Part shown: positions 15,292 to 23,875 of the stretch, one piece after another | Position numbering within the stretch: position 1 is the first letter of the stretch | Layout of the letters: every line of letters begins with the position of its first letter | NCBI GenBank assembly: GCA_017416765.1 | Contig: JAFQBE010000014.1 | Coordinates: forward strand, 62,001-126,000 | DNA length: 64,000 nucleotides | Direction of reading: 5' to 3' | Source of the DNA: Clostridia bacterium | GTDB taxonomy: Bacteria > Bacillota > Clostridia > Oscillospirales > Acutalibacteraceae | The notes under the pieces: model-generated | What the model saw: the letters and a program-made list of their open reading frames with translations, nothing else | Databases searched by the model: none | Told to the model about the DNA's origin: nothing | Made by a program: the position numbers and the translations under genes

Positions 15292-15367
15292 TGGAGCTGC
15301 TAGGCAGACTCGAACTGCCGACCTCATCCTTACCAAGGATGTGCTCTACCACCTGAGCCATAGCAGC
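15292..15367 (-). tRNA. tRNA-Thr (anticodon GGT)
   Basis: A 76-nt cloverleaf. Acceptor arms GCTGCTA / TAGCAGC pair fully, the D-arm is GCTC..GAGC, the anticodon stem CATCC/GGATG encloses the loop TTGGTAA (anticodon GGT), and the T-arm is GGCAG-TTCGAGT-CTGCC. The 3' CCA is encoded. Confidence 0.97.
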
Positions 15368-15370
15368 ATA

Positions 15371-15447
15371 TGGCGACCCGGAACGGGCTCGAACCGTCGA
15401 CCTCTAGCGTGACAGGCTAGCGTTCTAACCAACTGAACTACCGGGCC
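15371..15447 (-). tRNA. tRNA-Asp (anticodon GTC)
   Basis: A 77-nt cloverleaf. Acceptor arms GGCCCGG / CCGGGTC pair with one G-T, the anticodon stem CTAGC/GCTAG encloses the loop CTGTCAC (anticodon GTC), and the T-arm is GACGG-TTCGAGC-CCGTT. CCA is encoded. It lies three bases upstream of tRNA-Thr, so the two are one transcript. Confidence 0.97.
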
Positions 15448-15594
15448 ATATGCATTTGTTTTGCGGCTATCGCGCCACAACAAGAATTATTATATCAATT
15501 TCAGCTTAATTGTCAAGTGTTTTTTTCACTTTTGATGTAATTTACGGCTTAGCGGTGAATGCAGAACGAAGGTTTGTACGAATTTATATAAAAT

Positions 15595-15620
15595 TGTCAT
15601 TCTGAACGCAGTAAAGATTC
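15595..15620. repeat. Single arm of the TGTCATTCTGA interspersed repeat
   Basis: It matches the arm at 3625-3650 with few changes (TGTCATTCTGAACGCAGTAA...). No inverse arm was found nearby. The rest of 15448-15690 holds no gene that I can see. Confidence 0.6.
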
Positions 15621-15691
15621 TTTCTTTAATTATATTTATAGTAGCACTTTATCATACTTTATACTATAAATCAATCTTCAAGATGATTAAA

Positions 15692-15700
15692 TGCTATAAT
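15692..15700 (+). promoter_or_regulatory. Extended -10 promoter of the RHH gene
   Basis: TGCTATAAT, an extended -10 (TGnTATAAT), 24 bases before the start region of the small gene at 15724. No good -35 is seen. Confidence 0.5.
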
Positions 15701-15723
15701 ATGCGTGTAATTATTCTGCAGGG

Positions 15724-15885
15724 GTGATATTTCTGAAACCATTAAAAGAAAAAGTCAGCATAACGCTCGACAACGATATTGTAGAAAAAATTAAACTTCT
15801 TGCAGAAGAAGATGAACGCTCGTTTTCACAGTATATAAACAAGATACTGAAAGAATACCTTAAAAATCAGGAACAGCAGAAATAA
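15724..15885 (+). CDS. Small ribbon-helix-helix (CopG-like) protein
   Basis: A 50-53-residue protein reading KVSITLDNDIVEKIKLLAEE then DERSFSQYINKILKEYL. The beta-strand (VSITLD) followed by two helices with the S-x-x-x-x-I turn is the classic ribbon-helix-helix DNA-binding fold. There is no ATG. Translation begins either at GTG 15724 or, less usually, at CTG 15733, which lies 8 bases after AGGGGTGA; the spacing fits CTG better. It has its own extended -10 promoter and a terminator, so it is monocistronic. Such proteins are often autoregulators or antitoxins, but no toxin gene is adjacent on this strand. Confidence 0.7.
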   Translation: MIFLKPLKEKVSITLDNDIVEKIKLLAEEDERSFSQYINKILKEYLKNQEQQK

Positions 15886-15888
15886 AAA

Positions 15889-15930
15889 GAGACAATACGG
15901 CTTTGGTCCGTATTGTCTCTCACTTTTTAT
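15889..15930. terminator. Bidirectional terminator between RHH gene and aminotransferase
   Basis: A 12-bp stem GAGACAATACGG / CCGTATTGTCTC with an 8-base loop, A-rich on the left and T5 on the right. Confidence 0.88.
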
Positions 15931-15933
15931 TGA

Positions 15934-17130
15934 TTATTTATATTCCTTCGCAAGGGCTTCGAAGGCGGGGAGTGAGCGCTCAATCATTTGAGTTGAAACG
16001 CAGTAAGAAATGCGTACATAGCCGGGGAAGCCGAAGCTGTCGCTTGCGACAATAAGCAAATCGTGTGCCTTTGCTTTTTCGCAGAATGCGCGCGCATCGT
16101 CTTCAAGTGCTTTTACAAAAAGGTAAAATGCGCCGTCGGGCTTTACTACCCTGTAGCCGTATTCGGTAAGCGCGCTGCAGAGAATATCGCGGTTCTTTTT
16201 ATAAACGGAAAGGTCTGCTGTTTTGCCGATGCACATGGGTACAATTTTCTGGAAAAGTGCCGGTGCGCAGACAAAGCCGAGGGCGCGGCCCGCACCGCAG
16301 ACTGCAAAATAAACCTCGTTATGTGCCTTGACTGCAGGGGGAACAAGGATATAGCCTATACGCTCACCAGGCAGCGAAAGCGACTTGCTGAACGAGTAGC
16401 AGACAAGGGTGTTTGCGTAGAAATTCGGAATAAACGGAACAACAGTTTCCGCATCGTAAACCAGCTCGCGGTAAGGCTCATCGGCGATGATGAAAATATC
16501 TTTGCCGTATTTTTCTTCTGCCTTTTCAAGAATTGCGGCAAGCTTTTTGATTGTTTCTTCGGAGAAAACTGCACCCGAAGGATTGTTGGGAGAGTTGATA
16601 ATAACAGCCTTTGTGTTTTCGTTGAGTGCTGCCTCAAAAGCGGCAAAATCTACTTGAAAATCCTCTTCGCTACACTTAACCTCAACGCATTTCATGCCTG
16701 CCTGAGTGATGAAAACCTTGTATTCGGGGAAGTACGGAGCAAGGACTATAACCTCTGCATTTTCCGTTGAAAGCGCATTGAGCGAAACCGTAAGCGATGC
16801 GGCTGCACCGCAGGTCATATAAAAATCGTCCGCTGTACAGTTCATACCGTGCGTTTTGTTTATGTAATCGGCACATGCCTTACGGACTGCGGCATCACCC
16901 TGTGCGGATGTGTAGCCGTGAAGTGCAACAGGGTCGCCGTTCATTACAAGCTCGGTAAGAGCTTCTTTAACACAATCGGGCGCAGGTACGCTGGGGTTGC
17001 CGATGCTGAAATCAAAAACATTCTCTGCGCCTACCTCGGCAATACGCTTTTTGCCGTATTCAAAAAGCTCTCTTATTTCGGAACGCTTGCTGCCAAGCGC
17101 ATACATTCTTTCATTTACTGTGTTTTTCAA
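15934..17130 (-). CDS. PLP-dependent aminotransferase, class I (aspartate aminotransferase-like)
   Basis: About 398 residues. The start is a TTG at 17130, chosen because GAGGAGGAAACGAA ends 3 bases before it; upstream in-frame codons have no ribosome binding site. Seen are the substrate/PLP stretch DFSIGNPSVPAPDCV, INSPNNPSGAVFSEE (the Asn that contacts PLP), IIADEPYRELVYD (the Asp that pairs the pyridine N), YSFSKSLSLPGERIGYI (the PLP lysine) and the C-terminal FPGYVRISYCVS with the carboxylate-binding Arg. It belongs to the AspC/AlaT/PatA group; the exact amino donor cannot be fixed from sequence. It is monocistronic between a terminator and the divergent fhs gene. Confidence 0.88.
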   Translation of the reverse strand: MKNTVNERMYALGSKRSEIRELFEYGKKRIAEVGAENVFDFSIGNPSVPAPDCVKEALTELVMNGDPVALHGYTSAQGDAAVRKACADYINKTHGMNCTADDFYMTCGAAASLTVSLNALSTENAEVIVLAPYFPEYKVFITQAGMKCVEVKCSEEDFQVDFAAFEAALNENTKAVIINSPNNPSGAVFSEETIKKLAAILEKAEEKYGKDIFIIADEPYRELVYDAETVVPFIPNFYANTLVCYSFSKSLSLPGERIGYILVPPAVKAHNEVYFAVCGAGRALGFVCAPALFQKIVPMCIGKTADLSVYKKNRDILCSALTEYGYRVVKPDGAFYLFVKALEDDARAFCEKAKAHDLLIVASDSFGFPGYVRISYCVSTQMIERSLPAFEALAKEYK

Positions 17131-17254
17131 ATTCGTTTCCTCCTCAGGAATCTTTTGCAAATATGCGTTTATTATAATACTGCCGAAAGTTAATGTCAAT
17201 AAGGCATAATTTCAAATCTTTTTTCTTTTTAAGAAATTAAAATATCGTTATACA

Positions 17255-17263
17255 TGGTATAAT
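17255..17263 (+). promoter_or_regulatory. Extended -10 promoter of fhs
   Basis: TGGTATAAT with extended -10 TG, 45 bases before the ATG at 17308. The -35 region is weak. Confidence 0.5.
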
Positions 17264-17307
17264 TATAATAATTTTATTAAAATTTTTATTTCGGAAGTGA
17301 TAAAACA

Positions 17308-18975
17308 ATGCTCACAGATATTGAAATTGCTCAGTCCGCTAAAATGCAACCCATTACCGAAATTGCCGCAGCTGCAGGTATACCGCAGGATTACCTTGAG
17401 CCCTACGGCAAATACAAGGCAAAAATTGATTTTACGGCTATGCCCGAATCCGTTGACAAAAAGGGTAAGCTCGTACTTGTTACAGCTATTACCCCCACTC
17501 CAGCAGGCGAAGGTAAAACCACAACAACCATCGGCCTTGCAGACGGTCTTAAAAGAATCGGCAAGAATGTTATGGTTGCCCTTCGTGAACCCTCACTCGG
17601 ACCCGTATTCGGCGTAAAGGGCGGTGCCGCAGGCGGCGGTTACGCACAGGTTGTACCGATGGAAGATATCAACCTGCATTTCACCGGCGACTTCCACGCT
17701 ATCGGCGCAGCTAACAACCTGCTTGCCGCAATGCTCGATAACCACATTTATCAGGGCAACAGCCTCAACATTGACCCGAGAAGAATTACATGGAAGCGCT
17801 GTGTTGACATGAACGACAGACAGCTTCGCTTTGTTACCGACGGTCTTGGCGGCAGGATAAACGGCGTACCGCGTGAAGACGGCTACGATATTACCGTTGC
17901 TTCCGAAATTATGGCTGTACTCTGCCTTGCAACCTCCATGACTGACCTTAAAGAACGCCTTGCAAGAATAATTGTAGGCTACACATACGACGAAAAGCCC
18001 GTTACCGCAGGCGAACTCAAAGCAGCAGGTGCCATGGCGGCACTGCTTAAAGACGCGATAAAGCCCAACCTTGTTCAGACACTTGAAGGCACACCCGCGC
18101 TTGTTCACGGCGGTCCGTTTGCAAACATTGCACACGGCTGTAACTCCGTAACCGCTACAAAAATGGCTATGCGCCTTGGCGATTACGCTATTACGGAAGC
18201 CGGCTTCGGCGCTGACCTCGGCGCAGAAAAATTCCTTGATATCAAGTGCCGCTACGCAGGTCTTACTCCCAGCGCAGTAGTTGTTGTTGCAACAATCCGC
18301 GCACTTAAAATGCACGGCGGTGTACCCAAGACAGAGCTTGGCACAGAAAACCTTGAAGCACTTGAAAAGGGTATCCCGAACCTGCTTCGTCATGTTTCCA
18401 ACATTAAAGATGTTTACAAGCTTCCCAGCGTTGTTGCAGTTAACCGCTTCCCGACTGACACGGACGCTGAAATTGACCTTGTTATTTCAAAGTGCAAAGA
18501 GCTTGGCGTAAATGTTGTGCTTTCCACCGTATGGGCAGAAGGCGGTAAGGGCGGCGAAGAGCTTGCAAAGGAAGTTGTAAAGCTTTGCGAACAGCCCAAC
18601 GATTTCACATTCTCCTACGAGCTTGATGGCACAATTGAAGAAAAGATTGAAGCTATAGTCAAGAAGATTTACCGCGGCAACGGTATCAGCGTGTTGCCCG
18701 CTGCAAAGAAGCAGATTGCAGCACTTGAAGCAATGGGCTGCGGCAACCTTCCCGTATGTATGGCCAAAACGCAGTACAGCTTTTCTGACGATGCAACAAA
18801 GCTTGGCGCACCTGAAGATTTCACCGTTACAATCAAGAATGTTAAAATTTCCGCTGGCGCAGGCTTCATCGTTGTTCTTACAGGCGATATTATGACCATG
18901 CCCGGTCTGCCTAAAGTTCCCGCCGCAGAGCGTATTGATGTTGACGAAAACGGCGTAATCACAGGACTGTTCTGA
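17308..18975 (+). CDS. fhs: Formate-tetrahydrofolate ligase
   Basis: A 555-residue enzyme of the usual length that joins formate to tetrahydrofolate at the cost of ATP, making 10-formyl-THF in the cytoplasm. The start has GGAAGTGA upstream. Seen are [21 protein letters not shown] (P-loop-like ATP site, ~60-80), [29 protein letters not shown]-type text as [17 protein letters not shown], and [19 protein letters not shown]. With glyA at the window start it points to active folate one-carbon metabolism; the rest of the Wood-Ljungdahl branch is not in this window. It is monocistronic with a terminator at 19002. Confidence 0.97.
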   Translation: MLTDIEIAQSAKMQPITEIAAAAGIPQDYLEPYGKYKAKIDFTAMPESVDKKGKLVLVTAITPTPAGEGKTTTTIGLADGLKRIGKNVMVALREPSLGPVFGVKGGAAGGGYAQVVPMEDINLHFTGDFHAIGAANNLLAAMLDNHIYQGNSLNIDPRRITWKRCVDMNDRQLRFVTDGLGGRINGVPREDGYDITVASEIMAVLCLATSMTDLKERLARIIVGYTYDEKPVTAGELKAAGAMAALLKDAIKPNLVQTLEGTPALVHGGPFANIAHGCNSVTATKMAMRLGDYAITEAGFGADLGAEKFLDIKCRYAGLTPSAVVVVATIRALKMHGGVPKTELGTENLEALEKGIPNLLRHVSNIKDVYKLPSVVAVNRFPTDTDAEIDLVISKCKELGVNVVLSTVWAEGGKGGEELAKEVVKLCEQPNDFTFSYELDGTIEEKIEAIVKKIYRGNGISVLPAAKKQIAALEAMGCGNLPVCMAKTQYSFSDDATKLGAPEDFTVTIKNVKISAGAGFIVVLTGDIMTMPGLPKVPAAERIDVDENGVITGLF

Positions 18976-19001
18976 TTTGAAAATTCTTTAACAAACAACA
19001 C

Positions 19002-19042
19002 AAAAGAGCTGTAAAAACTCGCGTTTTACAGCTCTTTTTTCA
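19002..19042. terminator. Bidirectional terminator between fhs and malic enzyme
   Basis: Stem AAAAGAGCTGTAAAA / TTTTACAGCTCTTTTTT, 14-15 bp, with T6. Confidence 0.9.
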
Positions 19043-19050
19043 TAGTCAAT

Positions 19051-20220
19051 TTATATCCTTGCCACACCTGATTTGCGGGCGGCTTCGGCTACTGCGACGG
19101 CAACCGCGTCCTTGACTCTTGGGTCGAAAGCCTTGGGCAGAATATAATCTGCATTAAGCTCTTCATCGGTAATAAGGCTTGCAAGCGCATTTGCGGCGGC
19201 AACCTTCATATCCTCGTTGATATCGCTTGCGCGTACATCAAGCGCACCGCGGAAAATACCGGGAAAGGCAAGAACATTGTTTACCTGGTTGGGGAAATCG
19301 CTTCTGCCTGTACAGACTACTGCCGCACCTGCTTCGCGGGCAAGGTCGGGCATGATTTCGGGCGTGGGGTTAGCCATAGCCATAACAACGGGATTTTCAG
19401 CCATGCTCTTTATCATATCGGGCGTTACAACATTGGGCGCGGAAACACCGACAAATACATCTGCTCCTTTAAGTGCATCTGCAAGTGTACCGCTGATTTT
19501 ATCGTTATTTGTGTATTCAAGGATTTCGTGACGCGGTTCGTCAATATCGTCCTTTGTGGCGATGATGCCCTTTTTATCGCACATGATAATGTTCTTGACA
19601 CCCATCCACTTGAACAGCTTTGAAATAGCTACACCTGCTGCACCTGCACCGTTGAAAACAACAGTAACATCCCTGATATCCTTTTTAACGATTTTAAGAG
19701 CATTGATAAGTGCGGCGGAGCAGACAACTGCTGTACCGTGCTGATCATCGTGGAAAATCGGAATATCGCAGATTTCCTTGAGCTTGCGTTCAATTTCAAA
19801 GCAGCGGGGTGCGCCGATATCTTCAAGGTTTACACCGCCAAAGCTGCCTGCAAGCAGTGATACTGTTTTAACAATTTCATCAACATCCTTGGAACGGATG
19901 CAAAGCGGAATGGCATCAACACCGCCGAATTCCTTAAAGAGAACGCATTTGCCCTCCATAACAGGCATGCCGGCCTCCGGACCGATATCACCAAGGCCGA
20001 GAACGGCAGTGCCGTCTGTTATTACGGCAACTGTGTTCCAGCGGCGTGTCAGCTCATAGCTTTTATTTATATCCTTCTGAATTTCAAGGCAGGGCTGTGC
20101 AACACCCGGGGTGTAAGCCAACGAAAGAGATTCTTTATCCTGAACCTTTGCGCGTGCCGCAACCTCTACCTTGCCCTTCCACTCATAGTGAAGGCGCAGT
20201 GATTCCTTTGCGTAATCCAT
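19051..20220 (-). CDS. NAD(P)-dependent malic enzyme
   Basis: A 389-residue short bacterial malic enzyme, which oxidatively decarboxylates malate to pyruvate. The N-terminal malic domain shows SLAYTPGVAQPCLEI (catalytic Tyr), AVITDGTAVLGLGDIGPEAGMPVMEGK and VNLEDIGAPRCFEIE (metal-binding Glu/Asp). The C-terminal Rossmann domain has VFNGAGAAGVAISKLF and ends NPTPEIMPDLA...FPGIFRGALD. It is the last gene of a three-gene minus-strand run (glpK, Ldh-family dehydrogenase, malic enzyme) with gaps of 23 and 33 bases. A role in feeding malate or lactate carbon into pyruvate is likely. Confidence 0.93.
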   Translation of the reverse strand: MDYAKESLRLHYEWKGKVEVAARAKVQDKESLSLAYTPGVAQPCLEIQKDINKSYELTRRWNTVAVITDGTAVLGLGDIGPEAGMPVMEGKCVLFKEFGGVDAIPLCIRSKDVDEIVKTVSLLAGSFGGVNLEDIGAPRCFEIERKLKEICDIPIFHDDQHGTAVVCSAALINALKIVKKDIRDVTVVFNGAGAAGVAISKLFKWMGVKNIIMCDKKGIIATKDDIDEPRHEILEYTNNDKISGTLADALKGADVFVGVSAPNVVTPDMIKSMAENPVVMAMANPTPEIMPDLAREAGAAVVCTGRSDFPNQVNNVLAFPGIFRGALDVRASDINEDMKVAAANALASLITDEELNADYILPKAFDPRVKDAVAVAVAEAARKSGVARI

Positions 20221-20243
20221 TTTTATCGTCCTTTTTTATTTAG

Positions 20244-21356
20244 TTAGTTTTCCCACGGGAACTTATACTGAGTCAGACCGAGTTCATCGCGCACCTGGCA
20301 GAACTCCTTCTGAACCGATTCGTTAATCGGCACACCGCTGTCCTTTCGCTGCTGCCATACAAGCCACTCTTTTTCGCCCGCGGTATAGATGTGGTCCTGA
20401 CCCGGTTGCTTTTTGGAAGCACGGACTGCGCGTATAATGTCGCCTGCCTTTTTGCGGCAGAGGTCTTCGCCGAGGAAGTGATTTGTATCAATAGCGATGA
20501 AAAAATGTCCGAGGTGGTAGGGGCGCGCATTGCCGTTTTCATCCTTACCGTCAAGGTCCTTACCGTACCAGCCGTCCTGAAGGACAGCGGAAAGCAGCTC
20601 AACTACCATTGCGTAGCCGTAGCCCTTATATCCGCCGAGTTCTTCGCCGATACCGCCGAGTGTTGTGAGGGCAGCTGTGCCGTTGCGGATTTTCTTTAGC
20701 GCTACACCCGCATCGCCTTCGACAGGATTACCGTCGGTATCAATAATTGTGCCGGGGTGAACGTCTTCGCCGATTCTTTCGTAATATTCTACCTTACCGT
20801 TCTGTGTGATTGAGGAAGCACAGTCAATAAGGAAATCAAACTCTTCATCTGTAGGAATACCGACGGTCAGCGGGTTTGTGCCGAACATACCTTCAACACC
20901 GAAGGTCGGTGCAACGGAAGGGCGTGCGTTTGTACCCGTGATACCGATACAGCCTTCCTTACATGCCATTGTGGCATAGTAGCCTGCAATACCGTAGTGG
21001 CAGGAATTGCGTACAACAACCATGCCCATGCCGTGCTGTTTTGCCTTTTCAATTGCCATTTTCATCGACTTATAGCCGATAACCTGACCCATTCCATGAT
21101 GACCGTCTACAACTGCCGTTGTGGAAGTTTCTTTAACAATTTCAAAGTTTGTTACAGCCTGCTGGATACCTGCCTTAATTCTGTCGATATATATGGGCTT
21201 GAAGCGGTTACAGCCGTGTGATTCAATGCCGCGCCTGTCAGATTCAAGAAGAATATCAACAACCATTTCAACCTCATCTGCCGGTACACCGACACCCATA
21301 AAAGCATCTGCTACGAAATCGTGCAGGGTTTTCCAATCAAGCACTACCTTTGCCAC
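20244..21356 (-). CDS. Ldh family (type 2 malate/L-lactate dehydrogenase) oxidoreductase
   Basis: A 370-residue member of the PF02615 family, a NAD(P)-dependent dehydrogenase for malate, L-lactate, ureidoglycolate or sulfolactate that differs from the Rossmann-fold LDHs. Seen are ESDRRGIESHGCNRF at ~40-54 (the S-H-G motif with catalytic His), VDGHHGMGQVIGYKSM, VVVRNSCHYGIAGYY, MFGTNPLTVGIPT and GGIGEELGGYKGYGYAMVVELL, all family hallmarks. The neighbouring malic enzyme makes malate or lactate the likeliest substrate. It lies in an operon with glpK and the malic enzyme. Confidence 0.9.
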   Translation of the reverse strand: MAKVVLDWKTLHDFVADAFMGVGVPADEVEMVVDILLESDRRGIESHGCNRFKPIYIDRIKAGIQQAVTNFEIVKETSTTAVVDGHHGMGQVIGYKSMKMAIEKAKQHGMGMVVVRNSCHYGIAGYYATMACKEGCIGITGTNARPSVAPTFGVEGMFGTNPLTVGIPTDEEFDFLIDCASSITQNGKVEYYERIGEDVHPGTIIDTDGNPVEGDAGVALKKIRNGTAALTTLGGIGEELGGYKGYGYAMVVELLSAVLQDGWYGKDLDGKDENGNARPYHLGHFFIAIDTNHFLGEDLCRKKAGDIIRAVRASKKQPGQDHIYTAGEKEWLVWQQRKDSGVPINESVQKEFCQVRDELGLTQYKFPWEN

Positions 21357-21389
21357 ATTTACTCTCTCCTTAACAAAAATATTAAATTG

Positions 21390-22904
21390 TTATTCTTCGG
21401 AAATGTCCCAGTTTTTTGCCCTTTCAACAGCACGCTTCCAGCCCTTATACAGTCGGTCACGCTCTGCCTTATCCATCTGCGGAACAAATTCCGTATCAAC
21501 CTCACGGTTGTTTTCAATATCTGCCATGTCCTTCCAGTAGCCTACGCAAAGACCTGCAAGGTATGCGGCACCAAGTGCGGTTGTTTCAACGGTTCGGGGG
21601 CGGTTGACCTTGGTGCGTATCATATCAGCCTGAATCTGCATCATGATGTTGCTTACCGATGCGCCGCCGTCAACACGCAGTTCGGAAAGCTCAATACCTG
21701 AATCGTTGGTCATAGCTTCGAGCAAATCCGTCATCTGATAAGTTATGCTTTCAAGCACTGCGCGGCAGAAATGCGCACGGTTTACGCCGCGTGTAAGGCC
21801 GACTATACAGCCGCGGGCATACATATCCCAATACGGTGCGCCAAGACCCGTAAACGCAGGCACAAGGTAAATGCCGTTTGCGTTCTCTACCGTTTCGGCA
21901 AGCTCATCGCAACGGCGTGCGGTATCAACCATGTGAAGCTCATCACGCAGCCACTTGATAACCGAACCTGCATTGAAAGCAGAGCCTTCAAGCGCGTATT
22001 CAACCTTATCGCCTATACCCCAGGCAACGCCCGAAAGCAGGTTGCTGTTTGATTCAACGCGTGTTTCACCTGTATTCATAAGCAGGAAGCAGCCTGTGCC
22101 GTAGGTGTTTTTTGCCTGACCGGGCTTGAAGCAGCCCTGACCGAAAAGAGCGGCAGGCTGGTCGCCTATTGCACCGCAAATCGGTACACCTGCAAGTGCT
22201 TCAAGACCGAGAATTCCGCCCGCAACATCGCCGTAGTGCATACTTGACGGTACTGCCTTTGGAAGTATTGACATTGGTATACCCATTTTTTCGCAAAGAT
22301 ATTCATCCCAGCAGAGTTTATCAACATCAAACAGCATTGTACGCGAAGCATTTGAATAATCGGTTACATGTGCTTTACCGCCTGTCAAATTCCAGATAAG
22401 CCATGTTTCAACCGTACCGAAAAGGAGCTTGCCTTCGTCTGCCAGCTGACGCGCGGCAGGAACATTATCTAAAATCCACTTGATTTTTGTGCCTGAAAAG
22501 TAGGCATCAATAAGCAGACCCGTATGCTTTTTGATATATTCGTCAAGCCCGTCTGACTTGAGCTTTTCGCAGTAATCCGCTGTACGGCGGCACTGCCAGA
22601 CAATAGCGTTGTAAACAGGCTTGCCTGTTGTTTTGTCCCAGAGAATTGTTGTTTCGCGCTGGTTGGTGATACCTATTGCTGCAATTTCTTCGGGCTTAAC
22701 CGTACCCTTTGCCAAAAGGGAAGTAACTGAATGGAACTGACTGTAGAGAATTTCCATGGGGTCATGCTCTACCCAGCCTGCCTGAGGATAAATCTGTGCA
22801 AACTCGTTCTGTGCGCTTGCTGCAATTCTGCCCTGCTTGTCAAAAGCAATGGCGCGTGAGCTTGTTGTGCCCTGGTCAAGGGCAAGAATATATTTCTTAG
22901 CCAT
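21390..22904 (-). CDS. glpK: Glycerol kinase
   Basis: A 504-residue FGGY-family kinase that phosphorylates glycerol to glycerol 3-phosphate. The start is MAKKYILALDQGTTSSRAIA, the N-terminal ATP phosphate-binding loop. GITNQRETTILWDK, YNAIVWQCRRTADYC, GAIGDQPAALFGQGCF, KNTYGTGCFLLMNTG and RVDGGASVSNIMMQIQAD complete the signature. The length is normal. It is the first gene of the minus-strand run with the Ldh-family enzyme and malic enzyme. No glpF or glpO is seen here. Confidence 0.97.
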   Translation of the reverse strand: MAKKYILALDQGTTSSRAIAFDKQGRIAASAQNEFAQIYPQAGWVEHDPMEILYSQFHSVTSLLAKGTVKPEEIAAIGITNQRETTILWDKTTGKPVYNAIVWQCRRTADYCEKLKSDGLDEYIKKHTGLLIDAYFSGTKIKWILDNVPAARQLADEGKLLFGTVETWLIWNLTGGKAHVTDYSNASRTMLFDVDKLCWDEYLCEKMGIPMSILPKAVPSSMHYGDVAGGILGLEALAGVPICGAIGDQPAALFGQGCFKPGQAKNTYGTGCFLLMNTGETRVESNSNLLSGVAWGIGDKVEYALEGSAFNAGSVIKWLRDELHMVDTARRCDELAETVENANGIYLVPAFTGLGAPYWDMYARGCIVGLTRGVNRAHFCRAVLESITYQMTDLLEAMTNDSGIELSELRVDGGASVSNIMMQIQADMIRTKVNRPRTVETTALGAAYLAGLCVGYWKDMADIENNREVDTEFVPQMDKAERDRLYKGWKRAVERAKNWDISEE

Positions 22905-23004
22905 AGTTTTTTACCCTTTCTGTTCCATATTTTTCTACTTATTATAATACTACAAAGGCAGTCAACAGTCAATTACAAAGCCCTGCCAAAATTCTTTTTT
23001 TATG

Positions 23005-23034
23005 TTGCAAAGCCCCCATATTATAATGTATAAT
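23005..23034 (+). promoter_or_regulatory. Promoter of the Pro/Thr-rich secreted protein gene
   Basis: TTGCAA (23005-23010), 18-base spacer and TATAAT (23029-23034). It supports the translation start at 23068. Confidence 0.6.
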
Positions 23035-23067
23035 TACTTTACCACAATATACATGGAGTGTTTGAAA

Positions 23068-23823
23068 ATGAAAAACAGACTGTTTAAAAATTTAATTTGT
23101 ATTATGTTAACGGTACTGCTTGCTTTCGGAACAACAGCAACGGCCTTTGCACAGGATGAAATCATTCTGCCCGAAGAAACTACAACCGAACAGCCCCCGA
23201 CGCAAGAACCCACAACACCCGAAGAACCAACCGAACCTGCAGACCCCGAGGAAGATGTAACAGACGAAAACGAAATTGTTGCGAAGGTATCGCTTTTTTC
23301 AGCTATGTATGTTTTTCCGGTATCATCTCATTGCTGGATTTATGTTGAAAACCTTACCGACAGTCCGATGACTGTCGGCATATACGAAGTGCCCGTAGGT
23401 CAGGGAGTATCGGTAGGTGTTTTTTCATTTTCTGTTAATGACGGTTGGGGTATCTACTATAACCTTGAAGCGTTCCGCGAAAACAGGAACGACAATATAG
23501 ACGGTTGCTGGTCAATAACGCTTGACTTTACTCGTAGCGAATTGGAAGAATTGAGCAGTTCAATAAAGAATTATCCGAACATGTGGGAAATGTTTATTTT
23601 CAACTGCACTTTTTTTGCACTTTCAATATGGAACCACAATACAAATTATTTCCTGCTGCCGTTCTTTATACCTGCCCTTCCATGGCTTGAAGTAATCATA
23701 GCGGGCGGTAAAAAAGGCGAAGCACAAATGTACTATCCCACATCAGATCAGGTTTACAAGCAGAGAGGCACCGGCGATTCAGCTTACCTTGAACCCGTAG
23801 GCGAGAAAACCCTTTCAAAATGA
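23068..23823 (+). CDS. Unknown secreted protein with Pro/Glu/Thr linker
   Basis: About 251 residues; family not recognised. The start at 23068 has GGAGTG upstream and gives a clean signal peptide, MKNRLFKNLICIMLTVLLAF...AFA. After cleavage comes a ~40-residue low-complexity acidic linker rich in Pro, Thr and Glu (TTTEQPPTQEPTTPEEPTEP), typical of proteins that stand off the cell wall. The rest (~80-251) is a beta-rich domain with SVSHCWIYVENLTDSPMTVG-like text and a hydrophobic stretch near NYFLLPFFIPALPWLEVIIA that could be a membrane segment. The last 19 bases of this gene and its downstream flank reappear at 24540, before the phosphatase pseudogene. Confidence 0.65.
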   Translation: MKNRLFKNLICIMLTVLLAFGTTATAFAQDEIILPEETTTEQPPTQEPTTPEEPTEPADPEEDVTDENEIVAKVSLFSAMYVFPVSSHCWIYVENLTDSPMTVGIYEVPVGQGVSVGVFSFSVNDGWGIYYNLEAFRENRNDNIDGCWSITLDFTRSELEELSSSIKNYPNMWEMFIFNCTFFALSIWNHNTNYFLLPFFIPALPWLEVIIAGGKKGEAQMYYPTSDQVYKQRGTGDSAYLEPVGEKTLSK

Positions 23824-23838
23824 GTAACCCGGTATGAT
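23805..23838 (+). repeat. Direct repeat, copy 1
   Basis: 34 bases covering the 3' end of the secreted protein gene (GAAAACCCTTTCAAAATGAG...) and the following ATGAT. It matches 24540-24573 at 30 of 34 positions. Together they bracket the 211-residue gene at 23876. Confidence 0.8.
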
Positions 23839-23875
23839 ATTAACACCACCCTTATAAAAGCTTTCAGGAGATAAT

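Noticed and set aside
15292-15447. A tRNA-linked integrative element with attachment site.
   Set aside because: No integrase, no relaxase and no duplicated tRNA 3' end were found; only the small S23/ART-like pair and a palindrome are near.
16063-16770. Long open frames on the opposite strand of the aminotransferase and other genes (for example within 17593-18393, 31377-32135 and 42970-43563).
   Set aside because: They mirror the codon structure of real genes, lack ribosome binding sites and show no domain text.
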